Of a DNA stretch of 64,000 bases, positions 24,313 through 32,819 are shown one piece after another (position 1 is the stretch's first letter; every line of letters starts with the position of its first letter). This DNA is from Cellulosimicrobium cellulans (lineage in GTDB: Bacteria; Actinomycetota; Actinomycetes; Actinomycetales; Cellulomonadaceae), in contig NZ_JAMXST010000002.1 in assembly GCF_024124905.1 (NCBI RefSeq), positions 186,001-250,000 of the forward strand, read 5' to 3'. Below the pieces are notes generated by a model, which was not told the origin of the DNA, did no database searches, and saw only the letters and a list, made by a program, of their open reading frames with translations. The translations under genes were made by a program, and so were the position numbers.

Positions 24313-27300
24313 GCAGCGAGCTGTTCGAGCTCCCGGAACCCGAGGCGACGCGACCGCCGGTCCGGCTGGTCGCGGCCGACGGGGTCGCGGTCGAGGCGAC
24401 GGCGCCCGGGGGTGGCGCCGACGAGCCGCCCCGCCCGACGCTGTCCGCGACCCGCATCGCGGACCTGCTGGGCCGGCCCCGGCCGACGCCGGAGCAGGTC
24501 GAGGTGATCGAGGCGCCGCTCGAGCCGACGCTCGTCGTCGCCGGGGCGGGCTCGGGCAAGACGGAGACGATGGCGGCGCGCGTCGTCTGGCTCATCGCGA
24601 ACGAGCTCGTCGCGCCCGACGCGGTGCTCGGCCTGACCTTCACGCGCAAGGCGGCAGGCGAGCTGTCCGAGCGCGTCCAGGTGCGGCTCGCACAGCTCGC
24701 GCGCGCCCGCGGCGGCGCGTCGTCCGCCCTGTCGCTGCTCGACCGCCCGACGGTCGCGACGTACAACGCGTACGCCGCGTCGCTCGTCGGGGACCACGGC
24801 CTGCGCGTCGGCGTCGAGCCCGGCGCGCGGCTGCTGGGCGAGGCGCAGCAGTGGCAGCTCGCGTCCGAGGTCGTGGAGGGCTGGGACGACGACCTCGGCA
24901 CGGACCGCGCGCTGAGCACCGTCGTCGCGGCGGTGCTCGGGCTGTCGGGCGCGCTCGGCGAGCACCTCCTCGAGCCCGCCGACGCGCGCGACCGCCTGGC
25001 CGCCATCGTCGAGCAGCTCGACGCGCTCCCGCTCGGACCGCGGCAGAAGGCCCGGACCAAGGAGGTCGAGAAGCTCGTCGGCGACGTCGCCGAGCGCGTC
25101 CGGCTGCTCGACGTCGTCGCGGAGTACCGGCGCCGCAAGCGCGCCACGGACTCCCTCGACTTCGGCGACCAGGTGGCGCTCGCCGCCCGGCTCGCGCGCG
25201 AGGTCCCGGTCGTGGGGGAGACGGAGCGCGCCCGGTTCCGCGTCGTCCTGCTCGACGAGTACCAGGACACGTCGCACGCGCAGGTCGAGCTCCTCGCGGG
25301 GCTGTTCGGCGGCGGGCACCCCGTGACCGCGGTCGGCGACCCGCACCAGTCGATCTACGGGTGGCGCGGCGCGAGCGCGGGCGGCCTCGCGCGGTTCCCC
25401 GAGCGGTTCCCGCGGTCGACGGGCGACCGGTCGGCCGTGCGCTTCCTGTCGACGTCGTGGCGCAACGACGCCGCGGTGCTGGCCGCGGCCAACGTCACCG
25501 CGGGCCCGCTGCGGGGGGCGACGGGGGCGGGTGGCGGCGACCGGGTCGAGGTCCCCGCGCTCGCGCTGCGCCCGGGCGCCGGACCGGGCACGGTGTCCGC
25601 GCACGTCGCGGCCACCGCCGAGGAGGAGGCCGCGGCCGTCGCGGAGCTCGTCGCCGCGCGCTGGCGGCCGGCGAGCGCCCCGGGCGGGCGCGTCACGGCC
25701 GCGGTCCTGTGCCGCAAGCGCAGCCAGTTCGCCGCGGTCGAGGTGGCGCTGCGGCGCCGCGGCCTGCCGGTGGAGGTCGTGGGGCTCGGCGGGCTCCTGA
25801 CGACGCCGGAGGTCGTCGACGTCGTCGCGCTCCTCGAAGCGGTGCACGACCCCTCGCGCGGCGACGCGCTCGTCCGTCTCCTCACGGGTCCCCGGCTCAA
25901 CCTCGGGGCGGCGGACCTGCACGCCCTGGGGAGCCGCGCGGCGGACCTCGCGCGGCACGAGGGCGCGCTCGGGTCGCGCCGTCGCGCAGCGGCGCCGGCC
26001 GACGGCGACGGCGCCGAGCTCGTGGTCGTGGAGGGCGACGTGGCCGACCACCGCTCGATCGTCGACGCCCTCGACGACCTTCCCGAGCCGGGCGAGCCCG
26101 CCGCCGACGGCCGCACGCTCACGCCGCAGGGCCACGCCCGCCTGTCGGCGCTCGCCCGCACCCTGCGCGCGCTGCGCGGGCTCACGTACCTGTCGCTCCC
26201 GGAGCTCGTCGTCGAGGCGGAGCGCGCGCTCGGTCTCGACGTCGAGGCCGTCACGACCGAGGCGCTGCTCGCGTCGCGCCGGCTCGTGGACCCGGAGGCC
26301 GTGAGCGACCGCGCGCGCGAGCACCTCGACGCGTTCCGCGACGTGGCCGCGACGTTCACCCAGACGGCGGACGTCGTGACGCTGGGCGCGTTCCTCGCGT
26401 GGCTCGGGGTCGCGTCGACGCGCGAGAACGGGCTGGACCTGCCCGTGCGCGAGCCCGACCCGGACGCCGTGCAGGTCATCACCGCGCACGCCGCGAAGGG
26501 GCTCGAGTGGGACGTCGTCGTCGTCCCGGGGCTCGTCGACGGCGTGTTCCCGACGACGGCGCAGTCGTCCTCGGGAGTGCGCGCGGACAGCGGCTGGCTG
26601 ACCGACGTGAGCCAGCTCCCGTACCCGCTGCGCGGCGACGCCGCCGACCTGCCGGAGTTCCGCTACGACCTCGCGTCCGACACCAAGGAGCTCGTGGCGC
26701 GGCGCGACGAGTTCCGGGCGGCGTGCGGCGAGCACCAGCTCGCGGAGGAGCGTCGGCTCGCGTACGTCGCGTTCACCCGGGCGCGCCGGGAGCTGTACCT
26801 CACGGCCTCGTGGTGGCAGACGGGCTCCCGCCCGCGCGTGCTCTCGCCGTTCCTCCTCGAGCTCGTGGAGTCCGGGGTCGTGGCGGCGGACGGCTGGTCG
26901 GCCCCGCCCGGGCCCGACGACACCAACCCGCTGGAGGACGTCGAGGTCACGGGGGAGTGGCCCGCACCGGACGACGCCCCCGACGGGTCGGCCCGCGCCG
27001 TCCTGCGCGACACCGCGGCGGCGGTCGAGCGTGCCGCCCTCGCCCGCGCGGACGGGAGCGGCCCCGCGGGGCTCACGGCGCCCACGGGCGTGCTCGTCGA
27101 CGCCGAGGGACGCGACCTCGTCGCGCTCGCCCAGGTCCTGCTCGCGGAGCGGGCCGAGCGCTCGGGCCGGGAGGTCGAGCTGCCCGCGCACGTCTCGGCG
27201 TCGAGCCTCGTGCGTCTCGCGGCCGACCGCGACGAGTACGCGCTGCACCTGCGGCGCCCGGTCCCGGTCGAGCCCACGGTGCACGCGCGTCGCGGCACGC

Positions 27301-27788
27301 GGTTCCACCTGTGGGCCGAGCGCTACTTCACGACGTCGTCGCTCCTGGACGTCGAGGACCTCCCCGGCGCGGACGACGACGACCTCGACCCGGACGCGGA
27401 CCTCGAGACCCTGCAGCGGACGTTCCTCGCGTCCGAGTGGGCCACCAGGACCCCCGTCGCGGTCGAGGTCGACGTCGAGACCCCGGTCGGCGGCACGGTC
27501 CTGCGCTCGCGCATCGACGCGGTGTTCCCCGAGCGGCCCGAGCACGCCGGCGGGGCGCGGGACGCCGTCGTGGTCGTCGACTGGAAGACGGGACGGGCGC
27601 CGGCGGACCCCGCGGCGCGCAGCGTGCGCGAGGTGCAGCTCGCGGTCTACCGGCTCGCGTGGTCGCGGTGGACGGGGATCCCGCTCGACAAGGTGAACGC
27701 CGCGTTCTACTACGTCGCGTCCGACGAGACCGTGCGCCCACGCCGGCTCCTGGGCGAGGCGGAGATCGAGGCGCTGCTGGCGGGCTGA
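24309..27788 (+). CDS. adnB: AdnB-like subunit: UvrD-type helicase with RecB-like nuclease
   Basis: 1159 residues. Walker A AGAGSGKT at 78-85, motif Ia TFTRKAA, motif II LLDEYQDTSHAQ, motif III GDPHQSIYGWRGA, motif V/VI region VITAHAAKGLEWD and YVAFTRARREL are all intact, so this is probably the lead motor. The C-terminal nuclease domain has HLWAERYF and VVDWKTGR (D1091, K1093) but no cysteine cluster. It overlaps adnA by 4 nt, ensuring 1:1 synthesis, as expected for a heterodimer. In Mycobacterium, AdnB is likewise the dominant translocase (established knowledge); role here inferred by homology. No RecBCD or AddAB genes are in view. Confidence 0.92.
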   Translation: MSSELFELPEPEATRPPVRLVAADGVAVEATAPGGGADEPPRPTLSATRIADLLGRPRPTPEQVEVIEAPLEPTLVVAGAGSGKTETMAARVVWLIANELVAPDAVLGLTFTRKAAGELSERVQVRLAQLARARGGASSALSLLDRPTVATYNAYAASLVGDHGLRVGVEPGARLLGEAQQWQLASEVVEGWDDDLGTDRALSTVVAAVLGLSGALGEHLLEPADARDRLAAIVEQLDALPLGPRQKARTKEVEKLVGDVAERVRLLDVVAEYRRRKRATDSLDFGDQVALAARLAREVPVVGETERARFRVVLLDEYQDTSHAQVELLAGLFGGGHPVTAVGDPHQSIYGWRGASAGGLARFPERFPRSTGDRSAVRFLSTSWRNDAAVLAAANVTAGPLRGATGAGGGDRVEVPALALRPGAGPGTVSAHVAATAEEEAAAVAELVAARWRPASAPGGRVTAAVLCRKRSQFAAVEVALRRRGLPVEVVGLGGLLTTPEVVDVVALLEAVHDPSRGDALVRLLTGPRLNLGAADLHALGSRAADLARHEGALGSRRRAAAPADGDGAELVVVEGDVADHRSIVDALDDLPEPGEPAADGRTLTPQGHARLSALARTLRALRGLTYLSLPELVVEAERALGLDVEAVTTEALLASRRLVDPEAVSDRAREHLDAFRDVAATFTQTADVVTLGAFLAWLGVASTRENGLDLPVREPDPDAVQVITAHAAKGLEWDVVVVPGLVDGVFPTTAQSSSGVRADSGWLTDVSQLPYPLRGDAADLPEFRYDLASDTKELVARRDEFRAACGEHQLAEERRLAYVAFTRARRELYLTASWWQTGSRPRVLSPFLLELVESGVVAADGWSAPPGPDDTNPLEDVEVTGEWPAPDDAPDGSARAVLRDTAAAVERAALARADGSGPAGLTAPTGVLVDAEGRDLVALAQVLLAERAERSGREVELPAHVSASSLVRLAADRDEYALHLRRPVPVEPTVHARRGTRFHLWAERYFTTSSLLDVEDLPGADDDDLDPDADLETLQRTFLASEWATRTPVAVEVDVETPVGGTVLRSRIDAVFPERPEHAGGARDAVVVVDWKTGRAPADPAARSVREVQLAVYRLAWSRWTGIPLDKVNAAFYYVASDETVRPRRLLGEAEIEALLAG

Positions 27789-27866
27789 GCGGCGGACCGG
27801 CCCACGGCCGACCCGTCGACGGGCGGGACCGCCTCCGGGCGACCCGTGCCGGGACGCCCGGCCGGG

Positions 27867-28787
27867 TCAGTCGTCGGCGTCCTGCGTGGCGTCGTCCAGG
27901 TCGGCGAGCATGTCGAGCGCGTCGGCGACGACGTCGTCGAGCCCGTGGCGGACGCCGTGCAGGAGCCAGCGTGCGAGCGCGAGCTCGCCGACGAGGAGCG
28001 CGCGGTCCACGAGATTCTTGTCGGTGAGCTCGGTCCGGCGCAGCTGGTACGCCTCCATGATCGAGTCGATCGCCTCGGGCGGCGCGGAGACGAGCAGCCA
28101 CGCGAGGTCGTCCGCCGGGTCCGCGACGCGCGCGCTGGCCCAGTCCGTCACGGCGACGACGCGCCCGCGCGCGACGAGGACCTGCTCCGGGCCGAGGTCC
28201 CCGTGCACGACGACCGGCTGGAACCGCCACAGCGACACGTCCTCGAGCGCCGTCTCCCAGCGTCGCAGGAGGGTCGTCGGCACCTTCCCGGTCGCCGCGG
28301 CCTCGTCGAGCTCCGCCATCCGCCGGGCGCGGTACTCCTCGACGTCGTACCCGGGCAGCCCCGCGTCGTCCACGATCGTGCGGGGCAGCTCGTGGATCGA
28401 CGCGAGGACGCGACCGAGGTCGGCGGCGAGCCCCGGCCCGGGGCGCAGCGCGTCGACGTCGAGCGTCGTCCCGTCGAGCGCCGGGTGCACGATCGCGCGG
28501 CCGCCCTCCGGCAGGAGCGCGGTCCCGCTGATGCGGGGCACGGCGAACGACAGCACGCCGGTGTCGGCGTAGAGCTGGAGCGAGGTGAGCAGCTCCGCCT
28601 CGGCCTCGAGGGCGGCCCCGGCCTGGAGGCTGCGCGGGGCGCGCACGGTCCAACGGGCACCCTCGGCGTCCGTCACGACGGCGGTGTCGTAGTCGCCCGG
28701 GTCCTCGACGGCCAGCGCGCTGCGGGCGTCGAGACCCGGCACGGCGGCGGTCGCGAGCGCGGCGAGGGTCAACGGAGAGCGAGGCAC
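27867..28787 (-). CDS. aminoglycoside/macrolide phosphotransferase-like small-molecule kinase
   Basis: 306 residues with the APH fold. The catalytic loop is HGDLGPEQ (H195, D197), where the usual Asn is Gln202, and the metal-binding Asp is D215 in VTDWASAR, followed by ADPADDLAWLL. Such sequences are often labelled macrolide 2'-phosphotransferases, but drug activity cannot be inferred from this level of similarity; a housekeeping substrate is equally likely. TACCGT ends 6 nt before GTG 28787 (leaderless), and the promoter is back to back with that of nudC, 71 nt away. The gene sits on the opposite strand from its repair-gene neighbours. Confidence 0.8.
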   Translation of the reverse strand: MPRSPLTLAALATAAVPGLDARSALAVEDPGDYDTAVVTDAEGARWTVRAPRSLQAGAALEAEAELLTSLQLYADTGVLSFAVPRISGTALLPEGGRAIVHPALDGTTLDVDALRPGPGLAADLGRVLASIHELPRTIVDDAGLPGYDVEEYRARRMAELDEAAATGKVPTTLLRRWETALEDVSLWRFQPVVVHGDLGPEQVLVARGRVVAVTDWASARVADPADDLAWLLVSAPPEAIDSIMEAYQLRRTELTDKNLVDRALLVGELALARWLLHGVRHGLDDVVADALDMLADLDDATQDADD

Positions 28788-28793
28788 CCGACC

Positions 28794-28799
28794 ACGGTA
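28794..28799 (-). promoter_or_regulatory. -10 box (TACCGT), leaderless kinase promoter
   Basis: Ends 6 nt before GTG 28787. Confidence 0.6.
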
Positions 28800-28846
28800 G
28801 TCGCTCCCCGCCCGCCGCCCGGGGCACCCACGCCGGTCGCGTGGCC

Positions 28847-28852
28847 TACGGT
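28847..28852 (+). promoter_or_regulatory. -10 box (TACGGT), leaderless nudC promoter
   Basis: Ends 6 nt before GTG 28859; this hexamer lies inside a longer in-frame ORF start (28841), which is therefore rejected. Confidence 0.6.
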
Positions 28853-28858
28853 CGGAGG

Positions 28859-29893
28859 GTGACCACCCCCGCCACCCCGCCGTCGTCGGGCACGCTGCCC
28901 GTGACCGCCCTCCGCGACCTCCCGCTCCCGCTCGACGGCGCGGTCCTGGACCGCGCGGCCCACCGCCGCGGCGAGCCCGACCTCGTGGGGAGGCTGCGCG
29001 GCGAGGACACGACCCGCGTCGTGCTCGTCCACCGCGGCCGCCTCGCGCTCGCCGGTCCGAGCCCGGCGGACGGCGTCGCGCTGCTCGACCCGGCGACCCT
29101 GGCCGAGGTCGGTGCCGCCGCCGACGAGGACCAGGCGCGCTGGCTCTTCCTCGGCGAGGGGGACGGCACGACGTACCTGGCGCTCGTCCTGCCCGACGAC
29201 GCCGACGCGGAGGAGGTCGACATCGAGGGCGTCGACGCCTCCGACCCGTTCGCCGTGCTCGCGCGCGAGCGGTCGTGGTCGGGGCTGCGCGAGCTCGTCG
29301 GCGGGCTCGACGCGCCGCTCGCGGGCCTCGCGACCGAGGCGGTCGCGCTCGCGGCGTGGCACGCGAACCACACCCGGTGCCCCCGGTGCGGCGGCCGGAC
29401 GACGGTCGAGAACGGGGGCTGGACGCGGCGCTGCGTCGCGCAGGGCGTGGAGCTGTACCCGCGCACGGACCCGGCGGTCATCATGACGGTCGTGCACGGG
29501 GAGGGCGACGACGAGCGGCTGCTGCTCGGCCACGCGGCGCACTGGCCCGAGCGGCGCTTCTCGACGCTCGCCGGGTACGTCGAGCCGGGGGAGTCGCTCG
29601 AGAGCGCGGTGCGGCGCGAGGTCGCGGAGGAGGCGGGCGTCGTCGTCGGCGAGGTCGCCTACCGCGGGAGCCAGCCCTGGCCGTTCCCGGCGTCGCTCAT
29701 GCTCGGGTTCGCCGCCCGGGCGCTGACGACCGCCCTGCACGTCGACGGCGTCGAGCTCACCGACGCGCGGTGGTTCACGCGCCCCGAGCTCGCCGCCGCC
29801 GTGCGCGCGCAGGAGGTGCTGCTCCCGGGCCGCGCGTCCATCGCGCGCGCCCTGGTCGAGGACTGGTTCGGCGACCGTCTCCCCGACGCCTGA
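28859..29893 (+). CDS. nudC: NAD(+) diphosphatase NudC (NUDIX hydrolase)
   Basis: 344 residues. The N-terminal domain precedes a zinc-ribbon remnant with C174, C177 and C192; the usual fourth cysteine is not evident. The NUDIX box is at about 239-261 (GYVEPGESLE...REVAEEAGV), followed by the NudC-specific SQPWPFPASLMLGF that distinguishes NADH pyrophosphatases and RNA de-NADding enzymes. It should cleave NADH/NAD+, and NAD-capped RNA, to NMN plus AMP in the cytosol. It converges on mrx1, with a strong palindromic terminator between. Confidence 0.92.
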   Translation: MTTPATPPSSGTLPVTALRDLPLPLDGAVLDRAAHRRGEPDLVGRLRGEDTTRVVLVHRGRLALAGPSPADGVALLDPATLAEVGAAADEDQARWLFLGEGDGTTYLALVLPDDADAEEVDIEGVDASDPFAVLARERSWSGLRELVGGLDAPLAGLATEAVALAAWHANHTRCPRCGGRTTVENGGWTRRCVAQGVELYPRTDPAVIMTVVHGEGDDERLLLGHAAHWPERRFSTLAGYVEPGESLESAVRREVAEEAGVVVGEVAYRGSQPWPFPASLMLGFAARALTTALHVDGVELTDARWFTRPELAAAVRAQEVLLPGRASIARALVEDWFGDRLPDA

Positions 29894-29920
29894 CCGCCCC
29901 AGGCGTTGTGGGCATGGAAG

Positions 29921-29950
29921 GGGCCCGGTCCGGACGTCCGGACCGGGCCC
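29921..29950. terminator. bidirectional terminator, 30-bp perfect palindrome
   Basis: Self-complementary over 29921-29950 (centre ACGT). It lies between the convergent nudC (+) and mrx1 (-) stops. Confidence 0.85.
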
Positions 29951-29975
29951 GTTTCACGCCCACGACGGGGTGGGA

Positions 29976-30242
29976 TCAGACGGCGAGGCGCTGCTTGACC
30001 TCCGCGAGCGACGGGTTGGTCGCGGCCGAGCCGTCGGGGAAGACGACGGTCGGGACCGTCTGGTTGCCTCCGTTCACCGACTCCACGAACTCCGCCGTGC
30101 CGGGCGTCTCCTCGATGTTCACCTCGGTGTAGCCGATGCCCTCGGAGTCGAGCTGCGTCTTGAGGCGGCGGCAGTACCCGCACCAGCTCGTCGAGTACAT
30201 GACGATCGAGCCGGCGTCGGGAAGGGTCGGGGCGGTGCTCAT
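29976..30242 (-). CDS. mrx1: mycoredoxin (glutaredoxin-like)
   Basis: 88 residues, a compact glutaredoxin fold. The active site is WCGYC (C21, C24), followed by the conserved NGGNQTVPTVVFPDG with its cis-proline TVP and a typical C-terminal helix (NPSLAEVKQRL). Mycoredoxin-1 reduces mycothiol mixed disulfides on proteins, replacing glutaredoxin in actinobacteria. ATG 30242 follows an AGGAG site by about 10 nt. A TACCGT -10 at 30298-30303 gives a leader of roughly 50 nt. In Mycobacterium tuberculosis the homologue (Rv3198A) also lies next to uvrD2. Confidence 0.92.
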   Translation of the reverse strand: MSTAPTLPDAGSIVMYSTSWCGYCRRLKTQLDSEGIGYTEVNIEETPGTAEFVESVNGGNQTVPTVVFPDGSAATNPSLAEVKQRLAV

Positions 30243-30297
30243 CGAGGGCTCTCCTGGTGCGGTTCCGGGCGGCGCGTGCCGCGGGCGGTCGGTCGTG

Positions 30298-30303
30298 ACG
30301 GTA
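30298..30303 (-). promoter_or_regulatory. -10 box (TACCGT) for mrx1
   Basis: Lies about 56 nt upstream of ATG 30242; the transcript would be leadered, consistent with the AGGAG ribosome site. Confidence 0.45.
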
Positions 30304-30350
30304 ACACCGGCGGCCTGCGCGCTGTTCCCGTCCAGAGCCCGTGCCACGCT

Positions 30351-30386
30351 CCGCCGACACCCCCGCCGACGCCCCCGCCGACGTCC
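30351..30386. repeat. 12-bp tandem repeat, three copies
   Basis: Imperfect CCGCCGACRCCC-type units at 30351-30362, 30363-30374 and 30375-30386, in the gap between mrx1 and uvrD2. Likely simple-sequence slippage. Confidence 0.6.
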
Positions 30387-30442
30387 TGGGCCGTGTCCGG
30401 CCGGCGCCCGCGTGTCGGCGACGCCTGCGAGAATCGCGGGTG

Positions 30443-32497
30443 ATGTCCACACCACCGGTCTCACGCCCGCCGTCCCTGCGCACCGCCGACGAGATCCTCG
30501 ACGCGCTCGACCCCGACCAGCGCGACGTCGCGGTCGCGCTGCGCGGCCCGGTCTGCGTGCTCGCGGGCGCGGGGACCGGCAAGACGCGCGCGATCACGCA
30601 CCGCATCGCCTACGGCGTCCGCACCGGTGTCTACACCCCGACGAGCGTGCTCGCCGTGACCTTCACGGCGCGCGCTGCGGGGGAGATGCGCACCCGACTG
30701 CGCGAGCTGGGTGCGACGGGAGTCCAGGCGCGGACGTTCCACGCGGCGGCGCTGCGCCAGCTCGGCTACTTCTGGCCCAAGGTCGTCGGGGGCGCGCCGC
30801 CGCGCATCCTGGAGCACAAGGCGCCGGTCATCGCCGAGTCGGCGCGTCGCCTCGGCGTGGGCGTCGACCGCGTCGCGGTGCGGGACCTGTCGTCCGAGGT
30901 CGAGTGGGCCAAGGTCTCGCTCGTCACCGCGGACGACTACGTCCGGGCGTGCGAGGCGATCGACCGCGAGCCCCCCGCCGGGTACGACCACCAGACGGTC
31001 GCGCGCCTCATCACGGCGTACGAGGACGTGAAGACCGAGCGGTCGGTCATCGACTTCGAGGACGTGCTCCTCATGCTGGGCGACATGCTCGCGACGCAGG
31101 GCGGCGTCGCGGACGAGGTGCGTCGTCAGTACCGGCACTTCGTCGTCGACGAGTACCAGGACGTCTCGCCGCTGCAGCAGTTCGTCCTCGACCAGTGGCT
31201 CGGGGGGCGCGAGGAGCTGTGCGTCGTCGGGGACCCGTCGCAGACGATCTACTCGTTCACGGGCGCGACGCCGCACCACCTCCTCACGTTCTCGCGCACC
31301 TACCCGGGCGCGCAGGTCATCCGGCTGGTGCGGGACTACCGCTCGACGCCGCAGGTCGTGAACCTCGCGAACCAGCTCCTCGCGCGCGCCGGGCGCGCGG
31401 GCGGCGCGCACCAGGCGCTCGAGCTCGTCGCCCAGCGGCCCGCCGGCCCGCCGGTCGCGTTCACCACGTACGACGACGACGAGGCGGAGGCTGCCGGCAT
31501 CGCCCAGCGGATCTCGCGGCTCCTCGCGGCCGGCACGCGCGCGAGCGAGATCGCGGTCCTCTACCGCACCAACGCGCAGTCGGAGGCCTTCGAGTCGGCG
31601 CTCGCCGAAGCGGGCATCGGCTACCTCGTCCGGGGCGGCGAGCGCTTCTTCCAGCGCAAGGAGGTGCGCGACGCGATCGTGCTCCTGCGCGGGGCGGCCC
31701 GGTCGGCCGACCCCGACGTCCCGATGCCCGAGACGGTGCGCGACGTCCTCGCCGCCGCCGGGTGGGCACCCGAGCCGCCCGCCGCGCGCGGGGCGGCGCG
31801 CGAGCGGTGGGAGTCCACGCAGGCGCTCGTCGCGCTCGCCGACGACGTCGCCGCGCTCGCGCAGGCGGCCGAGGGGCCCGCGCCGACGGTCGCGACCTTC
31901 GTGGCCGAGCTCGACGAGCGCGCCGCCGCGCAGCACGCTCCGACGGTGGAGGGCGTGACGCTCGCGTCGCTCCACGCGGCCAAGGGCCTCGAGTGGGACG
32001 CGGTGTTCCTCGCGGGCACGAGCGAGGGGCTCATGCCGATCTCCCTCGCCGAGACGGACGAGGCGATCGCGGAGGAACGGCGGCTGCTCTACGTGGGCAT
32101 CACCCGGGCCCGCGAGCACCTGGAGCTGTCCTTCGCCCGGTCGCGGAACCCCGGCGGTCGCGCGACGCGGCGCCGGACCCGGTTCCTCGACGGGCTGTGG
32201 CCGGACGAGCCGGGAGCCCACGGCACGCGCCGTCCGCGCTCCGGGCAGGCGAAGCTGCGGCTCACGGGGGAGTACGACCGCGAGCTGTTCGAGAGCCTGC
32301 GCGAGTGGCGGCGCCAGGTCGCGCAGGAGACGGACAAGCCGGCGTTCACCGTGCTGGTGGACAGCGCGCTCGCGGCGATCGCCGAGTCCCGGCCCACCAG
32401 CACGGCCGCCCTGGCCCGCATCAACGGGCTCGGGCCGGCGAAGATCGAGCGGTACGGCGCGACGATCCTGGACATCGTGGGCCGCGCGGAACGGTGA
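30443..32497 (+). CDS. uvrD2: ATP-dependent DNA helicase UvrD2 (SF1A, HRDC domain)
   Basis: 684 residues. Walker A AGAGTGKT at 41-48, Ia TFTARAA, II VVDEYQDVSPLQQ, III GDPSQTIYSFTGA, IV YRTNAQSE, V ASLHAAKGLEWD and VI VGITRAREHL are all present, so helicase activity is expected. An HRDC domain occupies about 600-680 (DKPAFTVLVDSALAAIAE...RINGLGPAKIERYG). The tetracysteine zinc motif that in mycobacterial UvrD2 links helicase and HRDC is absent; the corresponding segment has no cysteine. Start could be GTG 30440, one codon earlier; GAGAAT at 30429-30434 may be the -10. Divergent from mrx1. Confidence 0.93.
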   Translation: MSTPPVSRPPSLRTADEILDALDPDQRDVAVALRGPVCVLAGAGTGKTRAITHRIAYGVRTGVYTPTSVLAVTFTARAAGEMRTRLRELGATGVQARTFHAAALRQLGYFWPKVVGGAPPRILEHKAPVIAESARRLGVGVDRVAVRDLSSEVEWAKVSLVTADDYVRACEAIDREPPAGYDHQTVARLITAYEDVKTERSVIDFEDVLLMLGDMLATQGGVADEVRRQYRHFVVDEYQDVSPLQQFVLDQWLGGREELCVVGDPSQTIYSFTGATPHHLLTFSRTYPGAQVIRLVRDYRSTPQVVNLANQLLARAGRAGGAHQALELVAQRPAGPPVAFTTYDDDEAEAAGIAQRISRLLAAGTRASEIAVLYRTNAQSEAFESALAEAGIGYLVRGGERFFQRKEVRDAIVLLRGAARSADPDVPMPETVRDVLAAAGWAPEPPAARGAARERWESTQALVALADDVAALAQAAEGPAPTVATFVAELDERAAAQHAPTVEGVTLASLHAAKGLEWDAVFLAGTSEGLMPISLAETDEAIAEERRLLYVGITRAREHLELSFARSRNPGGRATRRRTRFLDGLWPDEPGAHGTRRPRSGQAKLRLTGEYDRELFESLREWRRQVAQETDKPAFTVLVDSALAAIAESRPTSTAALARINGLGPAKIERYGATILDIVGRAER

Positions 32498-32500
32498 CGC

Positions 32501-32519
32501 GGAGCCGTTCTCGGGCTCC
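32501..32519 (+). terminator. short hairpin after uvrD2
   Basis: GGAGCC (32501-32506) pairs with GGCTCC (32514-32519), 4 nt past the uvrD2 stop. Probably separates uvrD2 transcription from the whiB7 promoter. Confidence 0.5.
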
Positions 32520-32554
32520 CAGGAGGGTTCGAGAAACTCGTCGAAGAAATTCCC

Positions 32555-32593
32555 GTAAATAAGTTGTGCGTCCCGCGACGCGCGACATATGGT
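32555..32593 (+). promoter_or_regulatory. whiB7 promoter with AT-rich activator block
   Basis: -35 TTGTGC at 32564-32569, 18-nt spacer, -10 TATGGT at 32588-32593. A rare AT-rich block (GTAAATAAG, 32555-32563) abuts the -35. In other actinobacteria, WhiB7 bound to the main sigma factor uses its AT-hook on AT-rich DNA at exactly this place, so autoactivation is expected. Confidence 0.8.
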
Positions 32594-32651
32594 CGACGAG
32601 TCCTGTTGGAGAGGGGCGCGCCGGGAGGCGGGCCTCGAACGGAGAGAGGGG

Positions 32652-32819
32652 GTGGGAAAGCTGATGAAGAACCAGATCGCCATGGCGAACCTGCTGGATA
32701 ACGCGTCCGTCTACACGGGCACGCCAGGAGGACTCCGTCCGCGTGCAGCCGCGCACCGCGGCGGCACCTTCGTCGCCCGCCCCGCTCCCGACTCCGCCTC
32801 CAGGACACCTCTGGTCTGA
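32652..32819 (+). CDS. upstream ORF in the whiB7 leader
   Basis: Open from GTG 32652 (55 codons) or ATG 32664 (51 codons, starting MKNQIAMANLLDNAS) to TGA 32819. A GGAGAG purine tract at 32641-32646 suits the GTG; AGGGGG further on could serve the ATG. The peptide has no recognisable domain and ends in a Pro/Ser/Arg-rich stretch. Its stop codon falls in the loop of a hairpin (32811-32827), and the terminator-like stem comes about 85 nt later. This is the expected arrangement if ribosome stalling on the uORF controls read-through into whiB7. Translation is inferred, not shown. Confidence 0.6.
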   Translation: MGKLMKNQIAMANLLDNASVYTGTPGGLRPRAAAHRGGTFVARPAPDSASRTPLV

